From: Candidatus Methanophagales archaeon
Lineage (GTDB): Archaea > Halobacteriota > Syntropharchaeia > Alkanophagales > Methanospirareceae
Direction: 5' to 3'
NCBI GenBank assembly: GCA_003601795.1
Contig: PIXU01000264.1
Location: forward strand, 1-18,065
Length of the DNA: 18,065 nucleotides
The notes beneath the pieces were generated by a model that worked only from the letters and a program-made list of their open reading frames with translations, was not told where the DNA came from and made no database searches. Shown piece by piece: positions 6,743 through 13,363 of the stretch (position 1 is its first letter; each line of letters begins with the position of its first letter). The translations under genes and the position numbers were made by a program.

Positions 6743-8680
6743 ATGAAGGACTCAATGAGCAGTGTAGACATAGCAGCTCTCGTTACTGAACTACAAGAGC
6801 AGCTATCAGGGGCAAGAGTTGTGAAAGCATATCAACTCGGTAAAGAAGAAATAAGACTAAAGCTGCATCAAAAAGACAGAGGAGGGGTTGATTTGATTAT
6901 CGAAGCCGGAAGAAGAATTCACATCACTAAATATAAGCGACCTTCGCCAAGAATGCCCTCCAGCTTCTCAATGTTCCTCAGGAAGCATCTCGGCGGTGGC
7001 AGGATTTCACAAATACGGCAACTCGACTTCGATAGGATAGTTGAGATAACGATAGAGCGGTGGGATAAAAAACTCAGTTTGATCGCAGAGTTGCTTCCGA
7101 GAGGGAACGTGGTAGTTATTGATGAAACTGGGAAGATTTTGCTGCCATTAAAAAGAAAGAGTTTCGCATCAAGGAAAATAAAAGTGGGTGAGAATTATAA
7201 ACGACCGCCTTCGAGAGGAAATCCCTTGAAAATGAGCGAGTATGATTTGATGGATTTGTGCAAATCCGCCCATGATAAAGACATCCTCAGGGTTCTTGCA
7301 TCTGAATTGGGTTTAGGAAGATTATATGCGGAAGAATTGTGCGAAAAAGCAGGGGTGGAAAAGAAAAAGAAGGCAAATGAACTCACAGAAAACGAAATAA
7401 AAGCTATCCATGAGACAATACTTGACATATTTGAGCCTTTAATAACAAATGACAAATCCAAGCTTAGAGCACACATCGTGCTGGAAAAGGAAGGAAAAGA
7501 AAAAGTAGATGTTCTGCCTTTGGAGCTGAGCATCTATGAAACCAAAGAAAAAGTGTTTTTTTCCTCTTTTAATGACGCCGTGGATGATTTTTTCACAACG
7601 CAAATAGCAGAAGGGATAAAAGGAGAAGCAATTGATAAGCGTGAAAAGGAGATTGGAAAGTATGAGCGGATTTTAAAGGAGCAAGCCCGGGCACTTCGCA
7701 AGTTCAAAAAAAGAGAGAAGGAATGCATAGAAAAGGGCGAGTTGATCTATGCACACTACACCGAGATAGTAGATATTCTGCGTGAAATGGGAGAAAAAAA
7801 GAAAGTCGTTACTTTGACGCTGCCGAATACTGGTATTCCGCTGGAGATTGATACTTCTGTTTCTCTGCACAAGAATGCAAACGCGTATTATGAGAAGGCA
7901 AAAGTATTCAGAAAGAAGAGAGCTGGTGTAGAGAGAGCGATAGAAGAGACGCAAGCTAAGATAAGCCGGGAGAAAGAGAAAGAGGTAAGGGTGGAGGAGG
8001 AGTTGATCCCGAGGAGAAAAGAAGTTAGGAGAGAAAAGGAGGAGTGGTATGAGCGGTTCAGATGGTTTTGGACTTCAGATGGTTTTCTCGTCATAGGCGG
8101 AAAAGACGCAACCTCCAATGAAATACTTGCCAAGAAGTATATGGAACCCAATGACCTCTTTTTCCATACCCAGGCAGAAGGTGCGCCGGTGGTAATCGCG
8201 AAAACAGGAGGAAAAGACGTTTCAGAGGAAGGATTAAAGGAAATAGCACAATTCGCAACCTCTTATTCCAGCTTGTGGAAATACGGGTTCTATGAAGGCG
8301 AGTGTTATTGCGTTACCGGCGAGCAGGTAAGCAAGACACCACCGTCTGGGGAGTATATAAAGAAGGGAAGTTTTGTGGTGCGAGGTAAGAGGAAGTATTT
8401 CAAGGCGGCATTGAGACTGTGTATAGGTATTGAAAAGGACAAAAAGCGATTGATTGCATGCCCTCCTTCTGATTCGCAAAAGAGCAAGTTGGATAATTTT
8501 ATAGAACTTGTGCCCGGAGATGATTTGGAAAAGAACGAGCTTTCAAAGGAAATTGTGAAAATCTTTATTGATAGTGCCAAGGATGAAAAGAAAGAGGAAA
8601 TTAAGCGAATAGCAACACAGGATAAGATATTAAGCCTTCTGCCGCCCGGGAAGTCGAGAATAATAGGTTTTAGCCCCTAA
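6743..8680 (+). CDS. NEMF/Rqc2 homologue (NFACT protein)
   Basis: A protein of 645 residues, or 641 if translation starts at the ATG at 6755 (MSSVDIAALVTELQ). NFACT proteins bind 60S/50S subunits carrying stalled peptidyl-tRNA and, in bacteria and eukaryotes, direct C-terminal tailing of the stuck chain. The NFACT-N/FbpA-like domain opens with SSVDIAALVTELQ and includes RMPSSFSMFLRKHLGGG and the Asp-Arg pair in DFDRIVEI (Asp97-Arg98). An acidic residue near the N-terminus and this Asp-Arg pair are needed for tail synthesis in yeast Rqc2. Charged coiled coils follow at about residues 300-350 and 400-450. The NFACT-R domain (DUF814) lies at about 450-560, with WYERFRWFWTSDGFLVIGG and PNDLFFHTQAEGAPVVI. 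It is complete and stands alone. Confidence 0.93.
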   Translation: MKDSMSSVDIAALVTELQEQLSGARVVKAYQLGKEEIRLKLHQKDRGGVDLIIEAGRRIHITKYKRPSPRMPSSFSMFLRKHLGGGRISQIRQLDFDRIVEITIERWDKKLSLIAELLPRGNVVVIDETGKILLPLKRKSFASRKIKVGENYKRPPSRGNPLKMSEYDLMDLCKSAHDKDILRVLASELGLGRLYAEELCEKAGVEKKKKANELTENEIKAIHETILDIFEPLITNDKSKLRAHIVLEKEGKEKVDVLPLELSIYETKEKVFFSSFNDAVDDFFTTQIAEGIKGEAIDKREKEIGKYERILKEQARALRKFKKREKECIEKGELIYAHYTEIVDILREMGEKKKVVTLTLPNTGIPLEIDTSVSLHKNANAYYEKAKVFRKKRAGVERAIEETQAKISREKEKEVRVEEELIPRRKEVRREKEEWYERFRWFWTSDGFLVIGGKDATSNEILAKKYMEPNDLFFHTQAEGAPVVIAKTGGKDVSEEGLKEIAQFATSYSSLWKYGFYEGECYCVTGEQVSKTPPSGEYIKKGSFVVRGKRKYFKAALRLCIGIEKDKKRLIACPPSDSQKSKLDNFIELVPGDDLEKNELSKEIVKIFIDSAKDEKKEEIKRIATQDKILSLLPPGKSRIIGFSP

Positions 8681-8734
8681 GCTCTTGTGGAGAAAAGTTT
8701 TATTTAAGTAAATATAAATAATTTTTGAGTGTGC

Positions 8735-9682
8735 ATGTCAGAAAAAGAAAGCCTGTTTGAAAAAATAGACATAACGAAATATTCTGTGAAGAAATTGGTT
8801 GCCATACCTCTAATCATTTTGCTCGTCTCTTTAGCTTTGCTCACCTCCACACAGCTAAGTATAAATTCACCAGTACACTTAGGGATGGATTTCAGGGGCG
8901 GAACGTGGGTGAAAATATCCACAGACGAAACAAGAGAAGAGCTAATCGCAAAATTCTCCGATTACCCCGTTACCCTCATAGCAAATACGGGTGTGGGTAA
9001 TGAGAGGAGGATAGAATTCGATCTGACAAGTTCTTCACAAAAGTATGACCTGCTGATTGACATGCTTAACAAAGAATATGGCGTTGGAACCTATGAAATA
9101 GAGAGTATAAGTCCCGTGTTCGGCAAACAATACCAAACCCAGGCATTACGCGCTCTGACAATCGCTTTTGTTCTGATGGCAATCGTTGTCTTCATCGTAT
9201 TCAGAACTTTTATACCATCGTTAGCAGTAATTTTTGCCGCTTTTTCTGACATCATTATCGCAGTTGCCTGTATGAACGTAATAGGAATGGAGCTATCACT
9301 TGGCACGGTAGCGGCGTTGCTTATGCTTATAGGCTATTCCGTGGACTCTGATATCTTACTGACGACTAATCTGCTTCGTAAGAAAGGCGAATTAAACGAA
9401 AAGGTAAGAAATGCTATGAGAACAGGTATAACGATGACTTCTACTACCTTGTCAGCGGTATTCGCCATGTTCCTCGTTTCCTTCTATCTCGATATTTACA
9501 TATTAAGAGCCATTTCTGTTGTGCTTTTGTTCGGTCTCACTATGGATTTGTTGAATACCTGGCTGCTAAACGCCGGGATATTGAGATGGTATGTGGAGCG
9601 CAAAGAGAGAAAGAAATATAAAAGAAGGGGTGTAGAAGAGGTGAAAGTGAAGATGAAGAAGAAAGGTAAAAGCATAAAATGA
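8735..9682 (+). CDS. secF: Protein-export membrane protein SecF
   Basis: A protein of 315 residues from the ATG at 8735; a GTG at 8729 is also open. SecF works with SecD beside the SecYE translocon to help pull proteins across the membrane. Residues 20-38 form the first membrane helix. The hallmark LGMDFRGGTWVKI opens the large external domain (about 49-125). Five more helices follow, including GTVAALLMLIGYSVDSDILL and the conserved TMTSTTLSAVFAMFL. The C-terminal 25 residues are strongly basic (KERKKYKRRGVEEVKVKMKK), as expected for a cytoplasmic tail. secD is often the next gene in archaea; here the sequence downstream turns into a repeat-rich accessory region with no secD. An AT-rich stretch at 8698-8720 may hold the promoter of a leaderless or short-leader mRNA. 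Confidence 0.93.
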   Translation: MSEKESLFEKIDITKYSVKKLVAIPLIILLVSLALLTSTQLSINSPVHLGMDFRGGTWVKISTDETREELIAKFSDYPVTLIANTGVGNERRIEFDLTSSSQKYDLLIDMLNKEYGVGTYEIESISPVFGKQYQTQALRALTIAFVLMAIVVFIVFRTFIPSLAVIFAAFSDIIIAVACMNVIGMELSLGTVAALLMLIGYSVDSDILLTTNLLRKKGELNEKVRNAMRTGITMTSTTLSAVFAMFLVSFYLDIYILRAISVVLLFGLTMDLLNTWLLNAGILRWYVERKERKKYKRRGVEEVKVKMKKKGKSIK

Positions 9683-9756
9683 AGAAAGCTGACTGAAAAT
9701 GAGGTTTTCGGATATAATCCCAATTTGGGTGGATATATTACCGAAGTTATATGAAA

Positions 9757-10068
9757 TTCCGAACCCCGCCTTTGAAAAGAAAAAATATTTAATATTATGA
9801 AATTTTAAAAAGGAGAATGATAAAATGAAAATAAACAAAAAAGCAGCTGTCATGGGAGGAGTCGTCGGAGCAATTGCGGGGGGAATATCGGGTGCAACTA
9901 ACTTTCCTATGGAGGAAAGAGTGGCAGTAACATGTGTTGTAGGTGTTATTGTAGGAATAGTAATACATCTCACCCAGAAAAGAAAAAGGTAGAAAATATG
10001 AACAATTCCGATTCATATTCATAGATAGGAATAAATATAATTAAAGAATCTTTTGGCGGGGTTCGGAA
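9757..10068. repeat. Perfect 14-bp inverted repeats flanking a small membrane-protein gene
   Basis: TTCCGAACCCCGCC at 9757-9770 is repeated in exact inverse as GGCGGGGTTCGGAA at 10055-10068. The arms are 284 nt apart and enclose one intact small gene with its own ribosome binding site. The arms are GC-rich against an AT-rich interior. No target-site duplication is evident outside them. They may be the ends of a small mobile unit or two copies of a scattered repeat; the sequence alone does not decide. Confidence 0.7.
9825..9992 (+). CDS. Small two-helix membrane protein (55 aa)
   Basis: ATG at 9825, TAG at 9990-9992, with AAGGAG at about 9810-9815 as ribosome binding site and an AT-rich stretch (AATATTTAATATTATG) upstream. 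The protein starts MKINKKAAVMGGVVGAIAGG, giving a Gly/Ala-rich helix with small-residue packing motifs. A short polar hinge (NFPMEERVA) leads to a second helix (VTCVVGVIVGIVIHL), and a basic KRKR end marks the cytoplasmic side. It resembles many small archaeal and phage membrane proteins (holin-like, toxin-like or stress peptides) but matches none I can name. It sits exactly inside a pair of perfect 14-bp inverted repeats, so it may be cargo of a small mobile unit. Confidence 0.6.
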   Translation: MKINKKAAVMGGVVGAIAGGISGATNFPMEERVAVTCVVGVIVGIVIHLTQKRKR

Positions 10069-10074
10069 CTCTGC

Positions 10075-10126
10075 GGCAACTTCTTTTATCCGCGAACCGT
10101 TAAGTGAAATTGCCCTTTGTCCAAAT
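10075..10126. repeat. Left end of endonuclease cassette (inverted repeat)
   Basis: GTTAAGTGAAATTGCC at 10099-10114 is the inverse of GGCAACTTCACTTAAC at 11694-11709 with one mismatch in 16. The inner flank CCAAAT at 10121-10126 also matches ATTTGG at 11684-11689 in inverse. The outer part, AACTTCTTTTATCCG with ACCGTTA (10078-10102), is repeated in direct orientation at 11757-11781. Within this end, GGCAACTTC and GAAATTGCC can also pair imperfectly with each other. Confidence 0.6.
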
Positions 10127-10136
10127 AAGGTAAAAA

Positions 10137-10711
10137 ATGCATAAACAATACGAAGAAGCAAAAAAGATGCTTCTTAAAGAAATTGGCAAAGATTGGATCG
10201 ATGATAAGATTAGGAAATACGAGGAGTATCTTAGAAAGTTACAGCGAAAATATGGGAAGTATGTTCTATTCTATGAAAAAGAAAGCAAATATCATCCCTT
10301 TGCAAAATGGTGGCTTGATACTTCGCATTTTGGGGTTCTAAGAATTATTATTTCCACGATGGTAAATCAAATTTAATTCTGAAAATTTACGCATTTAGCG
10401 GTAAATGCCACTCAGTAGAAGTTCCGGTGAAAAGAGAAGATTTCTTTGATAAAGATCATGTGGTTTTATGCACTTGGAATCCGCTAAAAGGGAATATTGG
10501 AATAAACATGGATGGAGAGATGTACAGAAAAAATATTGATACCTTTTATTTGGAAGATATTACAGTGAGAATGCTTATAGGAACAGACATTTCCAAGAAA
10601 CACTTTGCTAAAATGTTATGTTATTCTGTTCAAGTTTATGCGAGAGCGTTTGAGGATGAAGAGATTCAAGAACTTATCAAAAAAGTTGTACAAACAAATT
10701 TCACAAAGTGA
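10137..10711 (+). pseudogene. Unknown protein, about 190 residues, split by one frameshift
   Basis: The first part (10137 to about 10334) gives a charged helical N-terminus (EEAKKMLLKEIGKDWIDDKI, then a coiled-coil-like KYEEYLRKLQRKYGKY), ending in KWWLDTSHFG. In the same frame it stops at 10374-10376. From about 10334 the second frame continues smoothly as GSKNYYFHDGKSNLILKIYA, through VKREDFFDKDHVVLCTWNP, to a TGA at 10709. A one-base slip in TTTTGGGG (10328-10335) joins the halves. The second half is aromatic-rich and beta-like. I recognise no family. Its stop overlaps the endonuclease start (GTGA), so the two were translated together. The shift may be a sequencing error, a real mutation or, less likely, programmed. 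Confidence 0.6.
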
Positions 10712-11679
10712 ATAGCATGAAAAGATACCAACAGAAGGAATATTTGGAGAACAGGTATTGGGAACATGATAGGTCAATTGACCAAATAGCGAAAGAAGAG
10801 GGTGTTGATAAGGGAACGGTCTTCTACTGGATGAAGAAGCTCGATGTCAAGAGGAGAACTGATTCAGAAGCCCTGATGATACATCACCCAAATAGAATAA
10901 AACTCCCAGAAATGAACGAAGATTTGGCTTATGTTTTGGGAGTGATATTTGGAGATGGATGTGCTTATTATGGAAAAACAAGCTGGTATGTACAACTAAC
11001 AACAACTTCGGAGACATTTAATCGTTCATTTGAAAATGCTTTGAAAAAATTAGGATACACAGTAACTACGGATATTGAAAAAAGAAAAGGCCCGTCACAT
11101 TGGAAAAAACAATGGAGAACTTATGCATGTTCAGTCGAATTGGTAAGATGGGTAAAGAAACTAAGAGAAGACATCAATAAATTGAAAGAGTTAATTAAAA
11201 CAAAAGAGTATGTTATAGCTTTTCTCAGAGGTTTTTATGAGAGCGAGGGAAGTTTAAAACGGAACGGAGCACATTCTGTGAGTTTAACAATATCGAATAC
11301 AAACAAATATCTTGTAGAATTTGTTGAAGAATTAATAGAGAAAATCGGATTTAAGACCTCGGTATATACCATTCAAAAGAAAGGAAGAAGAAAAACCGCT
11401 TACGAGATCAACCTTTTGGGCACATATAAAGAGAAGCTTGCATTTTTGGAAATTATAAAGCCGTGTGAAAAAAACGAAATCAATGTAAACTTTAAGATAA
11501 GAACTCGTGGTAGATATCCAAAGGAAGTGTATTTACAAGCTTTGGAGATGAGAAGGAGAGGTACTTCAAGAGAGGAGATAATGAATGCTTTGAATATTCC
11601 AAAATCTACTTTTGACCAGTGGATTTATCTTCACAGAATGCCAAAGTATGATTGCAAGAGTGAGGAAATCAAGTATTAA
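10708..11679 (+). CDS. LAGLIDADG homing endonuclease with terminal helix-turn-helix domains
   Basis: A protein of 323 residues from the GTG at 10708 (ATG at 10717 is the alternative). Two LAGLIDADG helices are clear: LAYVLGVIFGDGCAY at residues 73-87 with acidic Asp83, and VIAFLRGFYESEGSL at 169-183 with Glu180. This is a single-chain, two-motif enzyme that should cut a long asymmetric site and thereby spread its host element. Residues 21-50 form an N-terminal helix-turn-helix (SIDQIAKEEGVDKGTVFYWM). Residues about 275-312 form a second one (EVYLQALEMRRRGTSREEIM, then IPKSTFDQWIY). It is not embedded in a recognisable intein or rRNA intron, and it overlaps the upstream gene by four bases. Near-perfect inverted repeats bound the pair. 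Confidence 0.88.
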   Translation: MNSMKRYQQKEYLENRYWEHDRSIDQIAKEEGVDKGTVFYWMKKLDVKRRTDSEALMIHHPNRIKLPEMNEDLAYVLGVIFGDGCAYYGKTSWYVQLTTTSETFNRSFENALKKLGYTVTTDIEKRKGPSHWKKQWRTYACSVELVRWVKKLREDINKLKELIKTKEYVIAFLRGFYESEGSLKRNGAHSVSLTISNTNKYLVEFVEELIEKIGFKTSVYTIQKKGRRKTAYEINLLGTYKEKLAFLEIIKPCEKNEINVNFKIRTRGRYPKEVYLQALEMRRRGTSREEIMNALNIPKSTFDQWIYLHRMPKYDCKSEEIKY

Positions 11680-11683
11680 AACC

Positions 11684-11709
11684 ATTTGGCTTTGGCAACT
11701 TCACTTAAC
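11684..11709. repeat. Right end of endonuclease cassette (inverted repeat)
   Basis: ATTTGG at 11684-11689 and GGCAACTTCACTTAAC at 11694-11709 mirror the left end at 10099-10126, 15 of 16 bases in the long arm. It begins five bases after the endonuclease stop, so the repeats fit tightly around the two genes. Confidence 0.6.
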
Positions 11710-11710
11710 A

Positions 11711-11781
11711 CGGTGTAAAGGACTCCGCTTCGCTCCGTCTAAATTCGGCTTCGCCGAACTTCTTTTACACCGGTACCGTTA
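11711..11781. repeat. Fold-back (MITE-like) element with nested hairpins
   Basis: CGGTGTAAA (11711-11719) pairs with TTTACACCG (11764-11772). Inside lie a second palindromic stretch (GGACTCCGCTTCGCTCCGTC, 11720-11739) and a perfect hairpin TTCGGC-TTC-GCCGAA (11744-11758). The outer right part, to 11781, is a direct copy of the left cassette end. No open frame fits. The structure could be a non-autonomous transposon or a transcribed structured RNA. Confidence 0.6.
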
Positions 11782-11925
11782 TACGACATGGCTGGATTAA
11801 CGATTTTGATTCGCAATAAGGGGGCTAAAGTTTGAGCCGGGCTCGCGGCACGAGTATTCGAGTTCCAATTATCTACTCCTTGGAGTGTTTTTAGAAAATG
11901 TAACGAGTAACCCTACGGTGCATTG
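11782..11925. other. Intergenic remnant without a supported gene
   Basis: Between the fold-back element and the recognisable start of the dead transposase there is no frame or RNA gene I can support. CTACGGTG at 11913-11920 is an exact inverse of CACCGTAG at 11945-11952, giving an 8-bp stem that reaches into the transposase relic. The stretch probably contains the eroded N-terminal part of that transposase. Confidence 0.4.
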
Positions 11926-12746
11926 CTGCGCGAGCTTACTTTAACACCGTAGATCACGATTCCGGGATAATCGTCGCCAATAACGTTACACAGGATTGCA
12001 CTGCGAAGCATTTTTGATTAAACTTTTTTAAAAGTTTAGACCACGCGCAGTTAGAGCCGCAGGTGAATAGTACGCAGGAAAATGTGGGGGAACTGCCGGA
12101 AGGTGCGAAAATGAGCTTTGATAATGGATATTTCAGTGGTCCTAACCTGTGATACCTGGAGACGAAAGGGTTAGACGGCTATATTCCCGACCGCAAGCAG
12201 GCGGGGGAGATAAAGGGAAATAAGCCAAAGCTGAGCCCATTTTCGAAGGATTCGTTCGATTATGACGAAGAAACAGACCAGTTTTTATGTCCCAATGGCG
12301 AGATACTCAGCAGAAAGGGCGAGTATGAGTATAACGGTAAGCAGGTGTATGGAACTGTGCAGAATGCCCGTGGAGTGCGCTGGTGAAGGCAAAATAAGAA
12401 CAATTACCAGTGACGGCTACGAGGGTGAACGCCGTAGGATGGCAGCTAAGATGCGGTCGAGACGGGTAAGGAGATGTATAAAAAGCGTAAGGAGACTGTT
12501 GAATGGCCATTCGGTAACATAAAGCAGAATCTGAAGTTCCGTGAGCTCCTGACACGTGGAATAGAAAAGGTTAGGATAGAGCATAATCTGGTATGTACAG
12601 CGCACAATTTGAAGGTAATTTGGGGTAAGTTGGAGAGGAATGTGCCGATCATCAGTATGATTCGGACGTTAGTAGCTTATTCGGCATCTAAAGTAGGGAA
12701 CTTCTTGCGTGTTCACGCAACAATTAACTTTAAGTGTCCGTGTTGA
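11926..12746 (+). pseudogene. IS1182-like DDE transposase relic
   Basis: Fragments in three frames follow the order of an IS1182/IS4-type transposase. First is VDHDSGIIVANNVTQDCT (to 12002). After a 36-nt insert comes DHAQLEPQVNSTQENVGELP, then MSFDNGYFSGPNL with a catalytic aspartate, TGA at 12150, and DGYIPDRKQAGEIKG. The CAECPW cysteine motif follows in another frame (from 12356), then KIRTITSDGYEGERRRMAAK in the third (near 12391). Back in the first frame is KEMYKKRKETVEWPFGNIKQ with the catalytic glutamate, continuing to a stop at 12746. At least three frameshifts and two internal stops make it inactive. The N-terminal domain with the first aspartate is not recognisable. No terminal inverted repeats were identified with confidence. 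Confidence 0.8.
12003..12038. repeat. 36-nt palindromic insert inside the transposase relic
   Basis: The transposase frame reads QDCT up to 12002 and resumes DHAQLEPQ at 12039 in the same frame. The intervening 36 nt have no counterpart in the expected CTDH-QLEP order and end in the perfect palindrome TAAACTTTTTTAAAAGTTTA (12019-12038). It resembles the palindrome at the moeA start. The length is a multiple of three, but it carries a TGA. Confidence 0.6.
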
Positions 12747-12759
12747 TAATTAATTGGGG

Positions 12760-12825
12760 GAACCACTTCCTGAGCTGAAAAGCACCGTTGAAGAAATTAA
12801 TGGAGAAACAAAGGACTATCTTTAA
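12760..12825 (+). other. Possible C-terminal coding scrap
   Basis: A short frame without a start reads EPLPELKSTVEEINGETKDY plus Leu, ending in TAA at 12823-12825. The composition is protein-like (acidic, helical) and it lies directly after the dead transposase, so it may be the tail of a gene interrupted by that element. It is too short to identify and could be chance. Confidence 0.2.
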
Positions 12826-12832
12826 TCCTTCT

Positions 12833-13222
12833 CTAACTTTTCTCCGCGCCTTTCGCTATCGCTTCCTCCACCGAAGCCAAATCTTTCATTATAAACACCC
12901 TCTCCTTTTCCTTCTCTGTGGAATCAATCGAATTCTTCAGTATTGGTGCGTACTTCTTAAACCTGTCTATCTTCACAGTATATTCGGATGTATCCTCGAT
13001 CAAGGAGATTTCAAACCCTTTTTCTTCAAGGTACTTCATTACTTTATTCCTCTCTCCAACGCTTTTAAGCTCAAATCTGTATTTATCACGGTGGTAATAA
13101 TCCGCTAAATCCATGAAGATTTCCCGATTGCCGAAAAAATATTTGAAGCACCACAGACTTCCTATTTTGAAAATATTAATCGTGTCCCCTTTTCCACCTG
13201 CATCAGATGTTTGCCCGCTCAT
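12833..13222 (-). CDS. Conserved-looking hypothetical protein, 129 aa
   Basis: A protein of 129 residues. ATG at 13222 with GGGGG at 13229-13233 as ribosome binding site and a TATA-rich stretch (TTTATAAATATAAATAAAAA) at about 13262-13285. The N-terminal 12 residues are polar and flexible (MSGQTSDAGGKG). Then come an aromatic segment (FKIGSLWCFKYFFGNREIF), a YYHRDKYRFEL strand and a mixed alpha/beta stretch (VMKYLEEKGFEISLIEDTSEYTVKIDRFKKY). A conserved-looking C-terminal helix (MKDLASVEEAIAKG) ends the protein. There is no signal peptide and no membrane helix. The family is not recognised. Good start signals and codon use like its neighbours support a real gene. It stands alone between the island and rtcA, on the same strand as rtcA. 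Confidence 0.7.
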   Translation of the reverse strand: MSGQTSDAGGKGDTINIFKIGSLWCFKYFFGNREIFMDLADYYHRDKYRFELKSVGERNKVMKYLEEKGFEISLIEDTSEYTVKIDRFKKYAPILKNSIDSTEKEKERVFIMKDLASVEEAIAKGAEKS

Positions 13223-13363
13223 TTTATTCCCCCTTTCTTCTTATCTCATTTCTAAAAATTGTTTTTATTTATATTTATAAAAAAAAACTTTCGATTAAAT
13301 TTTTTAAGACCCACTGGATATTGAGCAATTACGCTAAGAACGAAGCTAATAAGAATCAGGATA

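Noticed and set aside
9699..9800. 33-codon frame right after secF (MRFSDIIPIWVDILPKLYE...), considered as a secD start
   Set aside because: No ribosome binding site, no SecD-like membrane helix, and it ends inside the inverted-repeat region.
9970..10161. Minus-strand frame containing EVAAEFRTPPKD
   Set aside because: It reads through the repeat ends and has no start signal or family resemblance; it is a translation of repeat sequence.
10100..11790. Group I or archaeal rRNA intron hosting the endonuclease
   Set aside because: No rRNA or tRNA exon sequence flanks the gene and no bulge-helix-bulge motif is recognisable at the ends.
12262..12522. Separate 86-codon gene inside the transposase region
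   Set aside because: Only its middle (KIRTITSDGYEGERRRMAAK) is meaningful, and that belongs to the transposase in a shifted frame.
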